This document shows, piece by piece, positions 15,994-23,479 of a DNA stretch of 39,416 bases (position 1 is its first letter; every line of letters begins with the position of its first letter). Position numbers and translations under genes: made by a program. The notes under the pieces were generated by a model. The model had not been told where the DNA came from, did no database searches, and saw only the letters and a program-made list of their open reading frames with translations. This DNA is from Candidatus Shapirobacteria bacterium (lineage in GTDB: Bacteria; Patescibacteriota; Microgenomatia; UBA12405): assembly GCA_026395315.1 (NCBI GenBank), contig JAPLYY010000069.1, forward strand, positions 1-39,416. Direction: 5' to 3'.

Positions 15994-16024
15994 GCCTCCC
16001 TTTTCAAGGGAGGGTAGGGTGGGT
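15994..16024. repeat. Palindromic repeat, family A variant, downstream of 5S rRNA
   Basis: CCTCCCTTTTCAAGGGAGGG followed by TAGGGTGGGTTTT. Confidence 0.75.
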
Positions 16025-16061
16025 TTTGATTTTAATCTGTTGAATTGTTTTGATCCCTCAA

Positions 16062-16180
16062 TTCCGGCCGCGACCTATTTTCAGTCAAGTTTACACGAGA
16101 CCTACCGTCAGCGCTGAAACGTTTCACTTCTCTGTTCGGAATGGGAAAAGGTGGTTCCATCTCGCTCTCACGACCGGAAT
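16062..16180 (-). rRNA. rrf: 5S ribosomal RNA
   Basis: It is read on the minus strand and contains the conserved CCATTCCGAACAGAGAAGTG segment. Terminal helix arms are TTCCGGTCG and CGGCCGGAA. The complementarity extends outward (TGATCCCTCAATTCCGG at 16051-16067 with its partner at 16174-16190), giving a processing stem. It follows the 23S gene by ~190 nt. The ends are approximate. Confidence 0.92.
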
Positions 16181-16251
16181 TGAAGGATCAATCGAAAAAT
16201 ATAAATATATTTGAAATTAAAATAACTTTAAAGTCTTAAAAAACTTATTCC

Positions 16252-16309
16252 TCCCTGCCCTGCCTGCCCGCCTCTGGAGGGTCAAGGGAAGGGTTGGGGA
16301 AGGGTTTTT
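16252..16309. repeat. Palindromic repeat, family A variant, in the 23S-5S spacer
   Basis: CCTGCCCTGCCTGCCCGCC...GGGTCAAGGGAAGGGTTGGGGAAGGGTTTT. The core is interrupted by a GCCTGCCCGCCTCTGGAGG insertion, as if one repeat had inserted into another. Confidence 0.65.
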
Positions 16310-16310
16310 A

Positions 16311-16329
16311 GCGACTAAATTGAGTTGCC
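16311..16329 (-). other. 3' arm of the 23S rRNA processing stem
   Basis: The 19 nt GCGACTAAATTGAGTTGCC are perfectly complementary to 19669-19687 on the other side of the 23S gene. The arms would form a long RNase III-type processing helix. The inner side of this arm carries a TCCGCC..GGCGGA palindrome (about 16342-16356). Confidence 0.85.
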
Positions 16330-18116
16330 CGAAGCTTCTAATCCGCCTGTGGCGGACTAAAAGCCTCAATCAAGAAATTCTTCAACCATTTCGCCACTTA
16401 GCTTAATACCTTACGGTACTTACACATGTGGTTGTTAACCGGTAGTCTCCCGGCGGTCTTTCTTCTGACTTGCGCCAGAACACGATTCCTTATCTTAGGG
16501 TTAGCTTCCTGCTTGAGATGCTTTCAGCAGTTATCTAGATAGAAACGTAGCTACCCAGCAATGCTCTTGATAGAACAACTGGCACACCAGCGGTTTCCTC
16601 GTCTAGGTCCTCTCGTACTGTAGACGAATCCCTTCAAGAATCGAACGATTACATCGGATAGAGACCGAGCTGTCTCGCGACGCTCTGAACCCAACTAACG
16701 CAGCGCTTTAATGGGCGAACAGACCAACCCTTGGCCCCTTCTTCAGGGCCAGGATGCGCCAAGTCGACATCGAGGTGCCGAACCGCATCGTCAATATGAA
16801 CTATCGGATGCGACTAGCCTGTTATCCCCAGAGTAGCTTTTATCCAGTAAGCCCGTGCCCATACCAAATGGGTCACGAGGATCACTAAAACCTTCTTTCG
16901 AACCTGTCTTCAGTCTCAAATAAATCTGAACTGAAGATTCACCTTGCGGTGAACTCGACTAGTATGTCTCGCAGTCAAGCCAACTTATGCTTTTGCGCTT
17001 CCAGTCCGATTTCCTGCCGGACCAAGTTGACCTTTGTGTACCCGCGTTACTTTTTTGCAGGTGCCTGCCCCAGGCAAACTAGCAACCATACACTGTTCCC
17101 CCCGAAGATTCATTCGGGAAGGTTAGACTCAAATATAAACAAGGGTGGTGTTCCATTGTCGCCTTGCGGCTCCCACCTACACTCGACAATATTTATAGTC
17201 TTATCAATGTAAAGATCCAGTAAAGCTTCATGGGGTCTTTTTGTCCTGATGTAATTAAACGGCATCTTCACCGCTCTTTCAATTTCACTGGATAGATGGT
17301 TAAGACAGTTGCGCAGTCGTTGGACCATTCATACGGGTCGTAACTTACACGACAAAGGACTTCGCTACCTTAGAACAGTTAGAGTTACCGCTGACGTTTA
17401 CCAGGGCTTATAGGACAAGCCGTTCCTTGCGGATTGACTCACCCTTTTAACCTTCTGGCACCGGTCAGGTTTCAGCCCATATACATCCCCTTACGGGTTA
17501 GCATGGACCTGTGTTTGTGGTAAACAGTCGCCGCGCATTCTTTTGTTGTAACCCGAGGGTTAACTCGGGCAGGGTATCTTGCATAGCTTACACCCAGTTT
17601 GTTTGCCAATTTCCTTAACCATCTGTCTTCCAATCACCTTAGTCTACTCGACTAATCCACCAGTGTCGGTTTTGGTACGAATTACCGGTAATCTATTTGC
17701 GACGCTTTTCTTGAATAGATAAGTTCAGTTTAATTGCTCGCCTTACGGCAAACTCTTATTCGTGCTTCGCTTTGTGACGAAAAGGCGGATTTTCCAACCC
17801 CTTCTGGCTTCACACTTAAATGGTCAATCATTAGACCACTAAACCTCTCACCCATCGTTACGCCCCAACTTAAAACGATTACCAATAAGTACTGGAATAT
17901 TAACCAGTTATCCATCCACTACGCCAGCACTATACTGGCCTCGTGTTAGGATCGACTAACCCTCAGACGAACAACGTAGCTGAGGAAACCTTGGATATTT
18001 CGGTGGGGCAGATTCTCACTGCCCTCTCGTTACTCATGTCCGCATTCTCACTTGTTGGCGCTCCAGTAGACCTTACAGCCCGCCTTCACCGCCCCAACAA
18101 CGCTCTCCTACCGATC

Positions 18117-18444
18117 GATGGACAACACCAAAAAGACATTATTTTTTTATTACTCTTACTATCGGCATTCTTCCCCACGCTGACTCAACTATAAAATCAA
18201 ACCCCGCATAAACCGCACTCCACGCAGCTGCTGTTTCTAAACTATTATGTCCGACCACGCCGACAACCGTTCCAATAGTTACTCCCCTAATTACAGACAA
18301 CGCGATGCGTTTTCTGATTGGCTCAACCTTTCCAGGTCTTTTGGTAACGTCAACGGCATAATTCGCTAGCCTTAATATTTCGGTCATAATAGTATTATTA
18401 TAACATAAACAATTTTTTTTAATATCTTCTTAGTGTTGTCCATC
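18117..18444 (-). other. Intervening sequence in 23S rRNA helix 45 with 24-bp closing stem
   Basis: The rRNA matches the E. coli pattern up to GTGCCGAAG and resumes at GGTAGGAGAGCGTT, which brackets helix 45 (near E. coli position 1170). This is one of the classical sites of 23S intervening sequences. The ends form a stem of 18117-18140 with 18421-18444: 12 perfect pairs (GATGGACAACAC) extended to 24 bp with only three G-U pairs. Nearly the whole loop is one open frame on the rRNA-sense strand. RNase III-type excision leaving a fragmented 23S is expected by analogy with Salmonella. No group I or II intron core fits in the short non-coding part. Confidence 0.82.
18139..18387 (-). CDS. ORF inside the 23S rRNA intervening sequence (82 aa, hydrophobic)
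   Basis: It is read in the same direction as the rRNA. It fills the loop, with the stop codon at the inner edge of the stem. The N-terminal part is basic (TKRPGKVEPIRKR). Two hydrophobic stretches follow (about residues 28-46, IALSVIRGVTIGTVVGVVG, and 50-68, AAAWSAVYAGFDFIVE), which could be a membrane hairpin. It does not resemble the S23/four-helix-bundle proteins encoded by some other 23S insertions, nor a LAGLIDADG nuclease. A TATAAT lies 9 nt upstream of the ATG, so it may have its own promoter. Its near-exact fit to the loop argues that it is real. Confidence 0.5.
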   Translation of the reverse strand: MTEILRLANYAVDVTKRPGKVEPIRKRIALSVIRGVTIGTVVGVVGHNSLETAAAWSAVYAGFDFIVESAWGRMPIVRVIKK

Positions 18445-19157
18445 TATCCTCCAACTTCGGCACTAGGTTTGAGCCTCCTTACATTTTAGGCGCAAATTAC
18501 CGACCCCGATTGCTCGGAGTCGAACAGTGAGCTATTACGCTTTCTTTAAAGGATGGCTGCTTCTGAGCCAACCTCCTGTCTGTCTTAGGTAATCCACTAC
18601 CTTTCCCACTTAACCTAGATTTAGAGGCCTTAGATGAGAGTCTGGGGTCTTTCCCTTTTGCCCGGCCAGCTTAGCCCGGTCGGACTGACTGCCTGACTAG
18701 AAATTACGGTATTCGGAGTTTAGTTAAATGCCTGAGCTTGCGCTCAAAACATTCATCCAGTAGCTCTACCCCCGTAATTCACCATCAGACGCTATACCTA
18801 TATATATTTCGGAGAGAGCCAGCTATTCCCACTTTCGATTGGCATATTACCCCTAACCACAAGTCATCGGACAGATTTGCAGCTCTGATCCGTACGGGCC
18901 TCGTACCGACTTCCATCGGTATTCACCCTGCTCATGGTTAGCTCAAGTGGCTTCGGGTCATCCCCGCTTACCTATTCGCACTATTCGTACTCGCTTTCGC
19001 TACGCCTCCACCGGCTTAGCCGGATTAGACTCGGTAAACAAGAACACTCGCGGACTCATTCTTCAATAGGCACGACATCATTCTCGACTTACGTCGGAAC
19101 TCTGTCTGTTTGTTAGCAAATGGTTTCAGATCTATTTCATTCTGCGATTTGCAGTGT

Positions 19158-19196
<39 letters not shown>

Positions 19197-19668
19197 CGCT
19201 GAAGTATTTAGTCTTGGAGCTTGGTCGCCCCGGATTCCCAGGACATTTCACGTGGATCCTGGTACTTAGGTATCTAGCCGATCTTTACAGGTATTTCAAA
19301 TACGGGACTCTCACCCTCTTTGGTAGTCCATTCCAGAACTTTTTTCTATACTTTCAAGACTTTACGCCAGACCCTGCAACACCCCGATAAATCGGGGTTT
19401 AGACTGTTCCCTGTTCGCTCACCGCTACTAAGGGAATCTCATACGATTTCTTTTCCTCCGGGTACTGAGATGTTTCACTTCCCCGGCTTACCCACCTCGC
19501 CTTGCGGCGGGTTCAGTCTGATTGCTCAGACCGGTATTTCTACATTCGGAATCGGTCGGATCACCGTTTGTTGGCAACTCCCCGACCTGTTTCGCCACCT
19601 ACTGCGTCCTTCTTCGGCTTCAGCAGCCTAGGCATCCACCATTTGCTTTAAATAAATTTCTTGATTAT

Positions 19669-19687
19669 GGCAACTCAATTTAGTCGC
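19669..19687 (-). other. 5' arm of the 23S rRNA processing stem
   Basis: It pairs perfectly over 19 nt with 16311-16329. The spacer to tRNA-Ala (19688-19889) holds further hairpins (GTTAAAGCC/GGCTTTAAC near 19697, TGACAC/GTGTCA near 19748) and a triple AATTCGT direct repeat near 19858. Confidence 0.85.
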
Positions 19688-19889
19688 CAATATTATGTTA
19701 AAGCCGGCCTATTAAACAGGCTTTAACTTTTAATTTCAATATCATTTGACACGGACAAAAGTGTCATAGATATTTATATTCTCGATTCAACAGATTGTTA
19801 AAGTGTGACCCCGACTTTCATCGGGACAAGAATTAATTTCCGACCGGAACTACTCTTCGTAATTCGTAATTCGTAATTTTTAATTCTCT

Positions 19890-19966
19890 TGGTGGACCTG
19901 GGGAGATTCGAACTCCCGACCTCCTCATTGCAAATGAGGCGCTCTAACCAACTAAGCCACAGGCCC
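19890..19966 (-). tRNA. tRNA-Ala(TGC)
   Basis: The 77 nt include an encoded CCA. Acceptor GGGCCTG/CAGGTCC, D-arm GCTTAGTTGGTTAGAGC, anticodon arm CCTCA-TTTGCAA-TGAGG with anticodon TGC, and T-loop TTCGAAT. It lies upstream of 23S on the same strand, as in a normal 16S-23S spacer, although 16S is missing. Confidence 0.97.
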
Positions 19967-20099
19967 AAGCCTGCACAGACCCTATTTAAATGTGCAAAAA
20001 AATAGCCGCGACTCGCGGCCAAAAGCTCTATCTCTCCTAGGGTTCACTTAAACCTAATTTTCCCATTCCGATAAGAAGCTTTCAGCATTAAGTGGAAGT

Positions 20100-20128
20100 A
20101 TTCTACCTAATCTGAATCTGTAAATCAA
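20100..20128 (-). promoter_or_regulatory. Promoter of the tRNA-Ala/23S/5S operon
   Basis: On the minus strand -35 TTGATT (20123-20128), a 17-nt spacer and -10 TAGAAT (20100-20105), ~133 nt before tRNA-Ala. The leader 19967-20099 contains a CCGCGACTCGCGG hairpin. No 16S sequence is present between this promoter and the tRNA. Confidence 0.6.
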
Positions 20129-20151
20129 CGACTTAATGTTTCGTTTTTAAA

Positions 20152-20177
20152 GTAGGGGTTTAGCTCGCCTAAACCCG
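20152..20177. repeat. Palindromic repeat, family C, overlapping the dedA stop codon
   Basis: GTAGGGGTTTAG, a CTCGC loop, then CTAAACCC. It supplies the last codons and the stop of DedA. Confidence 0.75.
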
Positions 20178-20816
20178 TCTTTTTGATTTTACCCACTCCA
20201 TCATAATCGGCACCACTGAAATCAATACAATCACCACCACCACTAATTCAAAATTAGCTTTGACAAACGGTATGTTTCCAAAAAAGTAACCTCCAAATGT
20301 AAATAATGTCACCCACAATAAACCTCCGACCGCATTATAAGAAATAAATTTGCCGTAATGCATTTTCCCCACTCCCGCCACAAACGGCGCAAATGTTCTC
20401 ACTATCGGCACAAATCTCGCCAAAACAATCGCTATCCCGCCATGTTTATCGTAAAACGCTTGGGCTTTATCCAAATATTCTTTTTTTAATAACCCCGATT
20501 TCATCGTAAAAGCTTTCGGACCAATAAAATGACCGATCCAGTAATTAACCGTATCGCCGACAAACGCCGCTAGCACCATCAAAAACCATAATAAATATAT
20601 ATTAAAGCTCCCTTGGCTCGCCGTAGCGCCAGCGAAGGCGGCGGCCGCAAACAACAAACTGTCCCCCGGTAAAAACGGTGTCACTACCAACCCGGTTTCC
20701 ATAAATATCACAAACCACAACATCGCATACGACCACCCGCCAAAATTGGCAATCACCAAGGCTAAGTTCTTATCAATATGCAGAAACAAATCTATTAGCG
20801 TCTTAATAAAATTCAT
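20169..20816 (-). CDS. DedA/SNARE-associated (VTT-domain) membrane protein
   Basis: The 215-aa protein has the DedA layout. There is an N-terminal re-entrant region with ETGLVVTPFLPGDSLLF, then FVGDTVNYWIGHFIG and the family signature ARFVPIVRTFAPFVAGVGKMHYGKFISYNA, with further TM helices to the end. DedA proteins are inner-membrane proteins of the phospholipid-flippase/VTT superfamily and support envelope homeostasis. A family E repeat is translated in frame as FAGATASQGS in the loop after helix 1, and the C terminus KRRV runs into a family C repeat. TATACT lies 5 nt before the ATG. Confidence 0.92.
   Translation of the reverse strand: MNFIKTLIDLFLHIDKNLALVIANFGGWSYAMLWFVIFMETGLVVTPFLPGDSLLFAAAAFAGATASQGSFNIYLLWFLMVLAAFVGDTVNYWIGHFIGPKAFTMKSGLLKKEYLDKAQAFYDKHGGIAIVLARFVPIVRTFAPFVAGVGKMHYGKFISYNAVGGLLWVTLFTFGGYFFGNIPFVKANFELVVVVIVLISVVPIMMEWVKSKRRV
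20615..20643. repeat. Palindromic repeat, family E, in frame in dedA
   Basis: GGCTCGCCGTAGCG...CGAAGGCGGC, translated AFAGATASQ on the coding strand. It matches the element at 38901-38929 in ftsH, where the same frame gives SSGTSASQ. Confidence 0.65.
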
Positions 20817-20821
20817 TTCAT

Positions 20822-20827
20822 AGTATA
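20822..20827 (-). promoter_or_regulatory. -10 element TATACT of dedA
   Basis: It lies 5 nt from the ATG at 20816, so a leaderless mRNA is predicted. Confidence 0.5.
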
Positions 20828-20838
20828 TCTAAAAATTC

Positions 20839-20880
20839 GGCTCCCCTGTCAAGGGGAGCTCCCGTAGGGTGAGGGGTTTT
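20839..20880. repeat. Palindromic repeat, family A, between the GH18 gene and dedA
   Basis: GGCTCCCCTGTCAAGGGGAG, hairpin CTCCCGTAGGGTGAG, then GGGGTTTTAA, touching the stop codon of the GH18 gene. Confidence 0.9.
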
Positions 20881-22102
20881 AATTCATTTTTTCTTTCACC
20901 AGCTTCCACAAATCCTTATCTTCCCCCTCATATCCCAACGCCCAAAATCCTACTCCCCCCACCTGCGATTGTTTGGCCAGATCCAACTTCGCTCCCATAC
21001 TGTCCATATTTTCAAAATATGCTTGGTAAGTTCTGGTTATTGGTACTGGTACACTCTGCCACCCATATTTTTTTGTTTTCTTATTCAACACCCTGACCAG
21101 CTTCTGAGTAGACTCCTCGTTTTTAAAACTAACCCACGGCGTCATACTCAGTTCATCCCAATTCTGAACAAAATCAGTAAAATTAGCATATGTCCCGTCC
21201 GCCATTCTCTGCTTTGACTCATTCCAGCTCACCATCCGGCTCCAGTTCTCAACTACTTTCGATTCAAACACTGCCTCAGTTGTCCGCCATTGGTATCCAT
21301 AAAGTGGATATGCCAATACTATTTTGTTTTTTGGTAACTTAGCCTCAATTATCTTTTGGGTTACTTCGGTAATATTTCTTTCTCCGGGCACTGAATTTAT
21401 CGGTGCCACCGGCCCGGCAAAATCCGAACTTGGCTGATGAAAGTCATAGGCCATCACTATAACTTTATCTACCACATTGGCCAACTTTGTTAATCCTACC
21501 GAATCTCCTTTTATCACTGTGTTGGCAAACACATCAATACTGATTTCTCCCCCTACTTCTTTCTTAAATTCATCCAAAAACCCCAAAAAATCATCACTGA
21601 GTACTCTCACCGGATCGCCCATATATTCAAAGTCGATATTAATCCCGTCATAATCCGCCACTTGAGAAATTGCCTTAGTTTCGTCTAAAAGAGTTTTTCT
21701 GGCCGATCCCGACGACACCAAACTATCGATTAATTTAGTGTCAAACAGTTTGATTCCTAAAATGTTCTTACCCCCGTTCTTTTTTATTGTTGTCTTCATT
21801 GTCAGGTAATTCTCATCGTTTATTTTTTTGCCTTGAACATCCCAAATTAAATTACCACTGCTCCCTACATCCACCCCTAAAAAAATCAACTGATCTAAAA
21901 TTCCGTCGTAATTTTGCGTTTTCCCTACCATCCACGTTGGCAAAAACCCGATTATCTCCGGAGTATCTCTCTTAAACACTCCAAACTTTTTCTCTCCCAC
22001 CCAGGGACTGATCAAATTGACTTTTTTTTGCCAAATTATTACCCCCAATCCCATTAAAATTAATAACACCACCCCTATTCCTAACCACTTCCACCACACC
22101 AT
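20879..22102 (-). CDS. GH18-family glycoside hydrolase, membrane anchored (YaaH/SpoVS-type)
   Basis: The 407-aa protein has an N-terminal TM anchor (WLGIGVVLLILMGLGVIIW). The TIM-barrel domain carries FLPTWMVG near its start and the GH18 strand-4 motif YDGINIDFEYM. There the catalytic Glu is kept and the first Asp of the usual D-D-D-E series is Asn, as in spore-cortex-lytic-type GH18 proteins. VIVMAYDFHQPS and the C-terminal GGVGFWALGYEGED follow. The family cleaves beta-1,4 GlcNAc linkages or binds glycans, so a peptidoglycan or exopolysaccharide role outside the cell is likely. The start codon overlaps the stop of the 41-aa gene upstream (TAATG), indicating translational coupling. Confidence 0.88.
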   Translation of the reverse strand: MVWWKWLGIGVVLLILMGLGVIIWQKKVNLISPWVGEKKFGVFKRDTPEIIGFLPTWMVGKTQNYDGILDQLIFLGVDVGSSGNLIWDVQGKKINDENYLTMKTTIKKNGGKNILGIKLFDTKLIDSLVSSGSARKTLLDETKAISQVADYDGINIDFEYMGDPVRVLSDDFLGFLDEFKKEVGGEISIDVFANTVIKGDSVGLTKLANVVDKVIVMAYDFHQPSSDFAGPVAPINSVPGERNITEVTQKIIEAKLPKNKIVLAYPLYGYQWRTTEAVFESKVVENWSRMVSWNESKQRMADGTYANFTDFVQNWDELSMTPWVSFKNEESTQKLVRVLNKKTKKYGWQSVPVPITRTYQAYFENMDSMGAKLDLAKQSQVGGVGFWALGYEGEDKDLWKLVKEKMN

Positions 22103-22227
22103 TAACTCTTAATTACCTTCTCCAAGGCAAATTTTATCGTCCGAAACACGTTCCCAATTGAACCGAAGGCAATCAACCCCATTGCCGCCACCATTCCCAT
22201 TATCCTGACTAATGTCCACTTCTTCAT
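22102..22227 (-). CDS. 41-aa membrane-type leader protein coupled to the GH18 gene
   Basis: It reads MKKWTLVRIMGMVAAMGLIA then FGSIGNVFRTIKFALEKVIKS: one hydrophobic helix and an amphipathic basic tail. The stop TAA overlaps the GH18 ATG by one base. A clear TAGAAT lies 6 nt upstream of its ATG, and the GH18 gene has no separate promoter in between. It may be a small membrane partner or just a translational leader. No family is recognised. Confidence 0.6.
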   Translation of the reverse strand: MKKWTLVRIMGMVAAMGLIAFGSIGNVFRTIKFALEKVIKS

Positions 22228-22233
22228 AACAAT

Positions 22234-22239
22234 ATTCTA
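22234..22239 (-). promoter_or_regulatory. -10 element TAGAAT of the small gene/GH18 operon
   Basis: It lies 6 nt before the ATG at 22227, so a leaderless start is predicted. Confidence 0.55.
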
Positions 22240-22257
22240 CATTAATAATAAATTTAG

Positions 22258-22302
22258 GTGGGCCTGCCCGCCGTAGTTCCGATTTATCGGAACGAAGGTG
22301 GG
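22258..22302. repeat. Palindromic repeat (GAAGGTGGG end) joined to the 3' end of tRNA-Ile
   Basis: GTGGGCCTGCCCGCC, a GTTCCGATTTATCGGAAC hairpin, then GAAGGTGGGT. Its last bases form the discriminator and CC of the tRNA, so the element starts inside the tRNA acceptor end. Confidence 0.75.
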
Positions 22303-22373
22303 TGATAATAGACTCGAACTATTGACCCCCGTCTTATCAGGACGGTGCTCTAACCAACTGAGCTAATCACCCT
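22299..22373 (-). tRNA. tRNA-Ile(GAT) with unusual acceptor end
   Basis: D-arm GCTCAGTTGGTTAGAGC, anticodon arm CCGTC-CTGATAA-GACGG with anticodon GAT, and T-arm AATAG-TTCGAGT-CTATT. Six acceptor pairs are perfect (GGTGAT/ATCACC). The outermost pair would be A1-C72, a mismatch, followed by ACC and then T instead of CCA. The outer 3' bases coincide with the start of a palindromic repeat (22258-22302), which may have overwritten the original end. Confidence 0.9.
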
Positions 22374-22396
22374 CGCCAAAACTAAGCTATAGTATA

Positions 22397-23413
22397 TCAA
22401 AATCTTCTCAGAAACATTTCTACTACCTTTCTGGCCACATTAATTCCCGTCGACTTCTCAAATCCCTGAAATTGGCACTGCCGGTTCACCTCCAAAATAA
22501 AACTGTCATAGTCCTCTTCTTTATTGGGGTTTGGACCCTTCATAATATCTACTCCACAGTAATCCAACCCACACACTTTCGCTACCTTTTCGGCTAATCG
22601 TTTATCATCCTCCGACAATTCCCATTTCTCGACCGCTCCTCCCAGTGAAAAATTACTTCTAAATTCATCTCCCACTGCCGATCTTTTCATCCCTCCAATC
22701 GCCTTACCATCTAATACTATTACTCTGATGTCCCACCTGGTTGGTAAATATTTCTGCCACAAAAACATTCCCACATTTTTTTCATTAATTTTTCTAACAA
22801 ATTTCTCCAATTCTTCAAAATTATCAAACTTTTTCACCGATTTTCCTTGGTACCCTTTTTCGTGTTTAGCAATCACCGGCCATCCCAAACCGTAAAAATC
22901 ATCACGTGCGCTACCTGCCCTGTCAAGTCGAAGATCCGCCATGGAGGAGGAAGGTGCCCGAAGGGCGGAAGGGTTTGTTCCAAGAATTTGCTCCTTTGTA
23001 TAAAAAATCTTTGTTGGTACCACCGGAATATCGTTCTTTAAAAATACTCCATGTTGCGAAATCTTCCCCATCCTCGACCATTTCAAATATCCTTCGTGGT
23101 TGGCACAGAACACTGTATGGGCAGACCCATGTGTCTGCCCCTCCAATATTTGAATCAATAAATTTCTCCCCTCGGTATATTTTCCGCTGATCGTCCCTGC
23201 CACCCGAAACCAAATACCCAAAGTATTTTCCGCTGTAATTTCTTCTCCTCTGACAAATGCCCGTGGTTTCCCGTTATTCAAATCAAAGGTCAATTCCCGA
23301 TAAAGTGCCCTGTTAATCTCTACTCCCAATTTTTCTGCCTCCGTTGCCAACCTCTCCACCTCAAATTGGCTTTGTTTCAACGACATCGTAAAAGTGATTA
23401 TTTTTTTATTCAT
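22397..23413 (-). CDS. RimK-type ATP-grasp ligase, first copy
   Basis: The 338-aa protein has an ATP-grasp fold. The N-terminal pre-grasp domain runs to about residue 120, followed by GWPVIAKHEKGYQGKSVKKF for ATP binding. The catalytic half has TRWDIRVIVLDGKAIGGMKR, EFRSNFSLGG, CGLDYCGVDIMKG and the Mg-binding end SFILEVNRQCQFQGFEKSTG. This is the RimK/alpha-L-glutamate-ligase group, which joins an amino acid to a carboxylate with ATP. The substrate here is unknown. Two palindromic repeats are translated in frame: family B (EGQTHGSAHT) and a long family A variant (ALRAPSSSMADLRLDRAGSA, in the loop before the second half). It is last in the ligase operon, 66 nt after its paralogue. Confidence 0.85.
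   Translation of the reverse strand: MNKKIITFTMSLKQSQFEVERLATEAEKLGVEINRALYRELTFDLNNGKPRAFVRGEEITAENTLGIWFRVAGTISGKYTEGRNLLIQILEGQTHGSAHTVFCANHEGYLKWSRMGKISQHGVFLKNDIPVVPTKIFYTKEQILGTNPSALRAPSSSMADLRLDRAGSARDDFYGLGWPVIAKHEKGYQGKSVKKFDNFEELEKFVRKINEKNVGMFLWQKYLPTRWDIRVIVLDGKAIGGMKRSAVGDEFRSNFSLGGAVEKWELSEDDKRLAEKVAKVCGLDYCGVDIMKGPNPNKEEDYDSFILEVNRQCQFQGFEKSTGINVARKVVEMFLRRF
22911..22977. repeat. Palindromic repeat, family A long variant, in frame in an ATP-grasp gene
   Basis: CCTGCCCTGTCAAGTCGAAG, then GATCCGCC..GGAGGAGGAAGG, hairpin GCCCGAAGGGC and GGAAGGGTTTG. It has the same layout as the copy at 11910-11975. Confidence 0.9.
23119..23140. repeat. Palindromic repeat, family B, in frame in an ATP-grasp gene
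   Basis: GGGCAGAC/GTCTGCCC stem, translated EGQTHGSAHT. Confidence 0.85.
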
Positions 23414-23479
23414 AAAAACCCTTTGTCCTTCGATAAACTCAGGACATTTCCCTTCAAGAAGGGCAATTTAAATAATAAT

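Noticed and set aside
18117..18444. Group I intron in 23S
   Set aside because: The closing 24-bp helix and near-complete coding of the loop leave no room for an intron catalytic core, and the site is a classical intervening-sequence position.
19798..20022. 74-codon frame across tRNA-Ala
   Set aside because: It reads through the tRNA and its flanks; coding is implausible.
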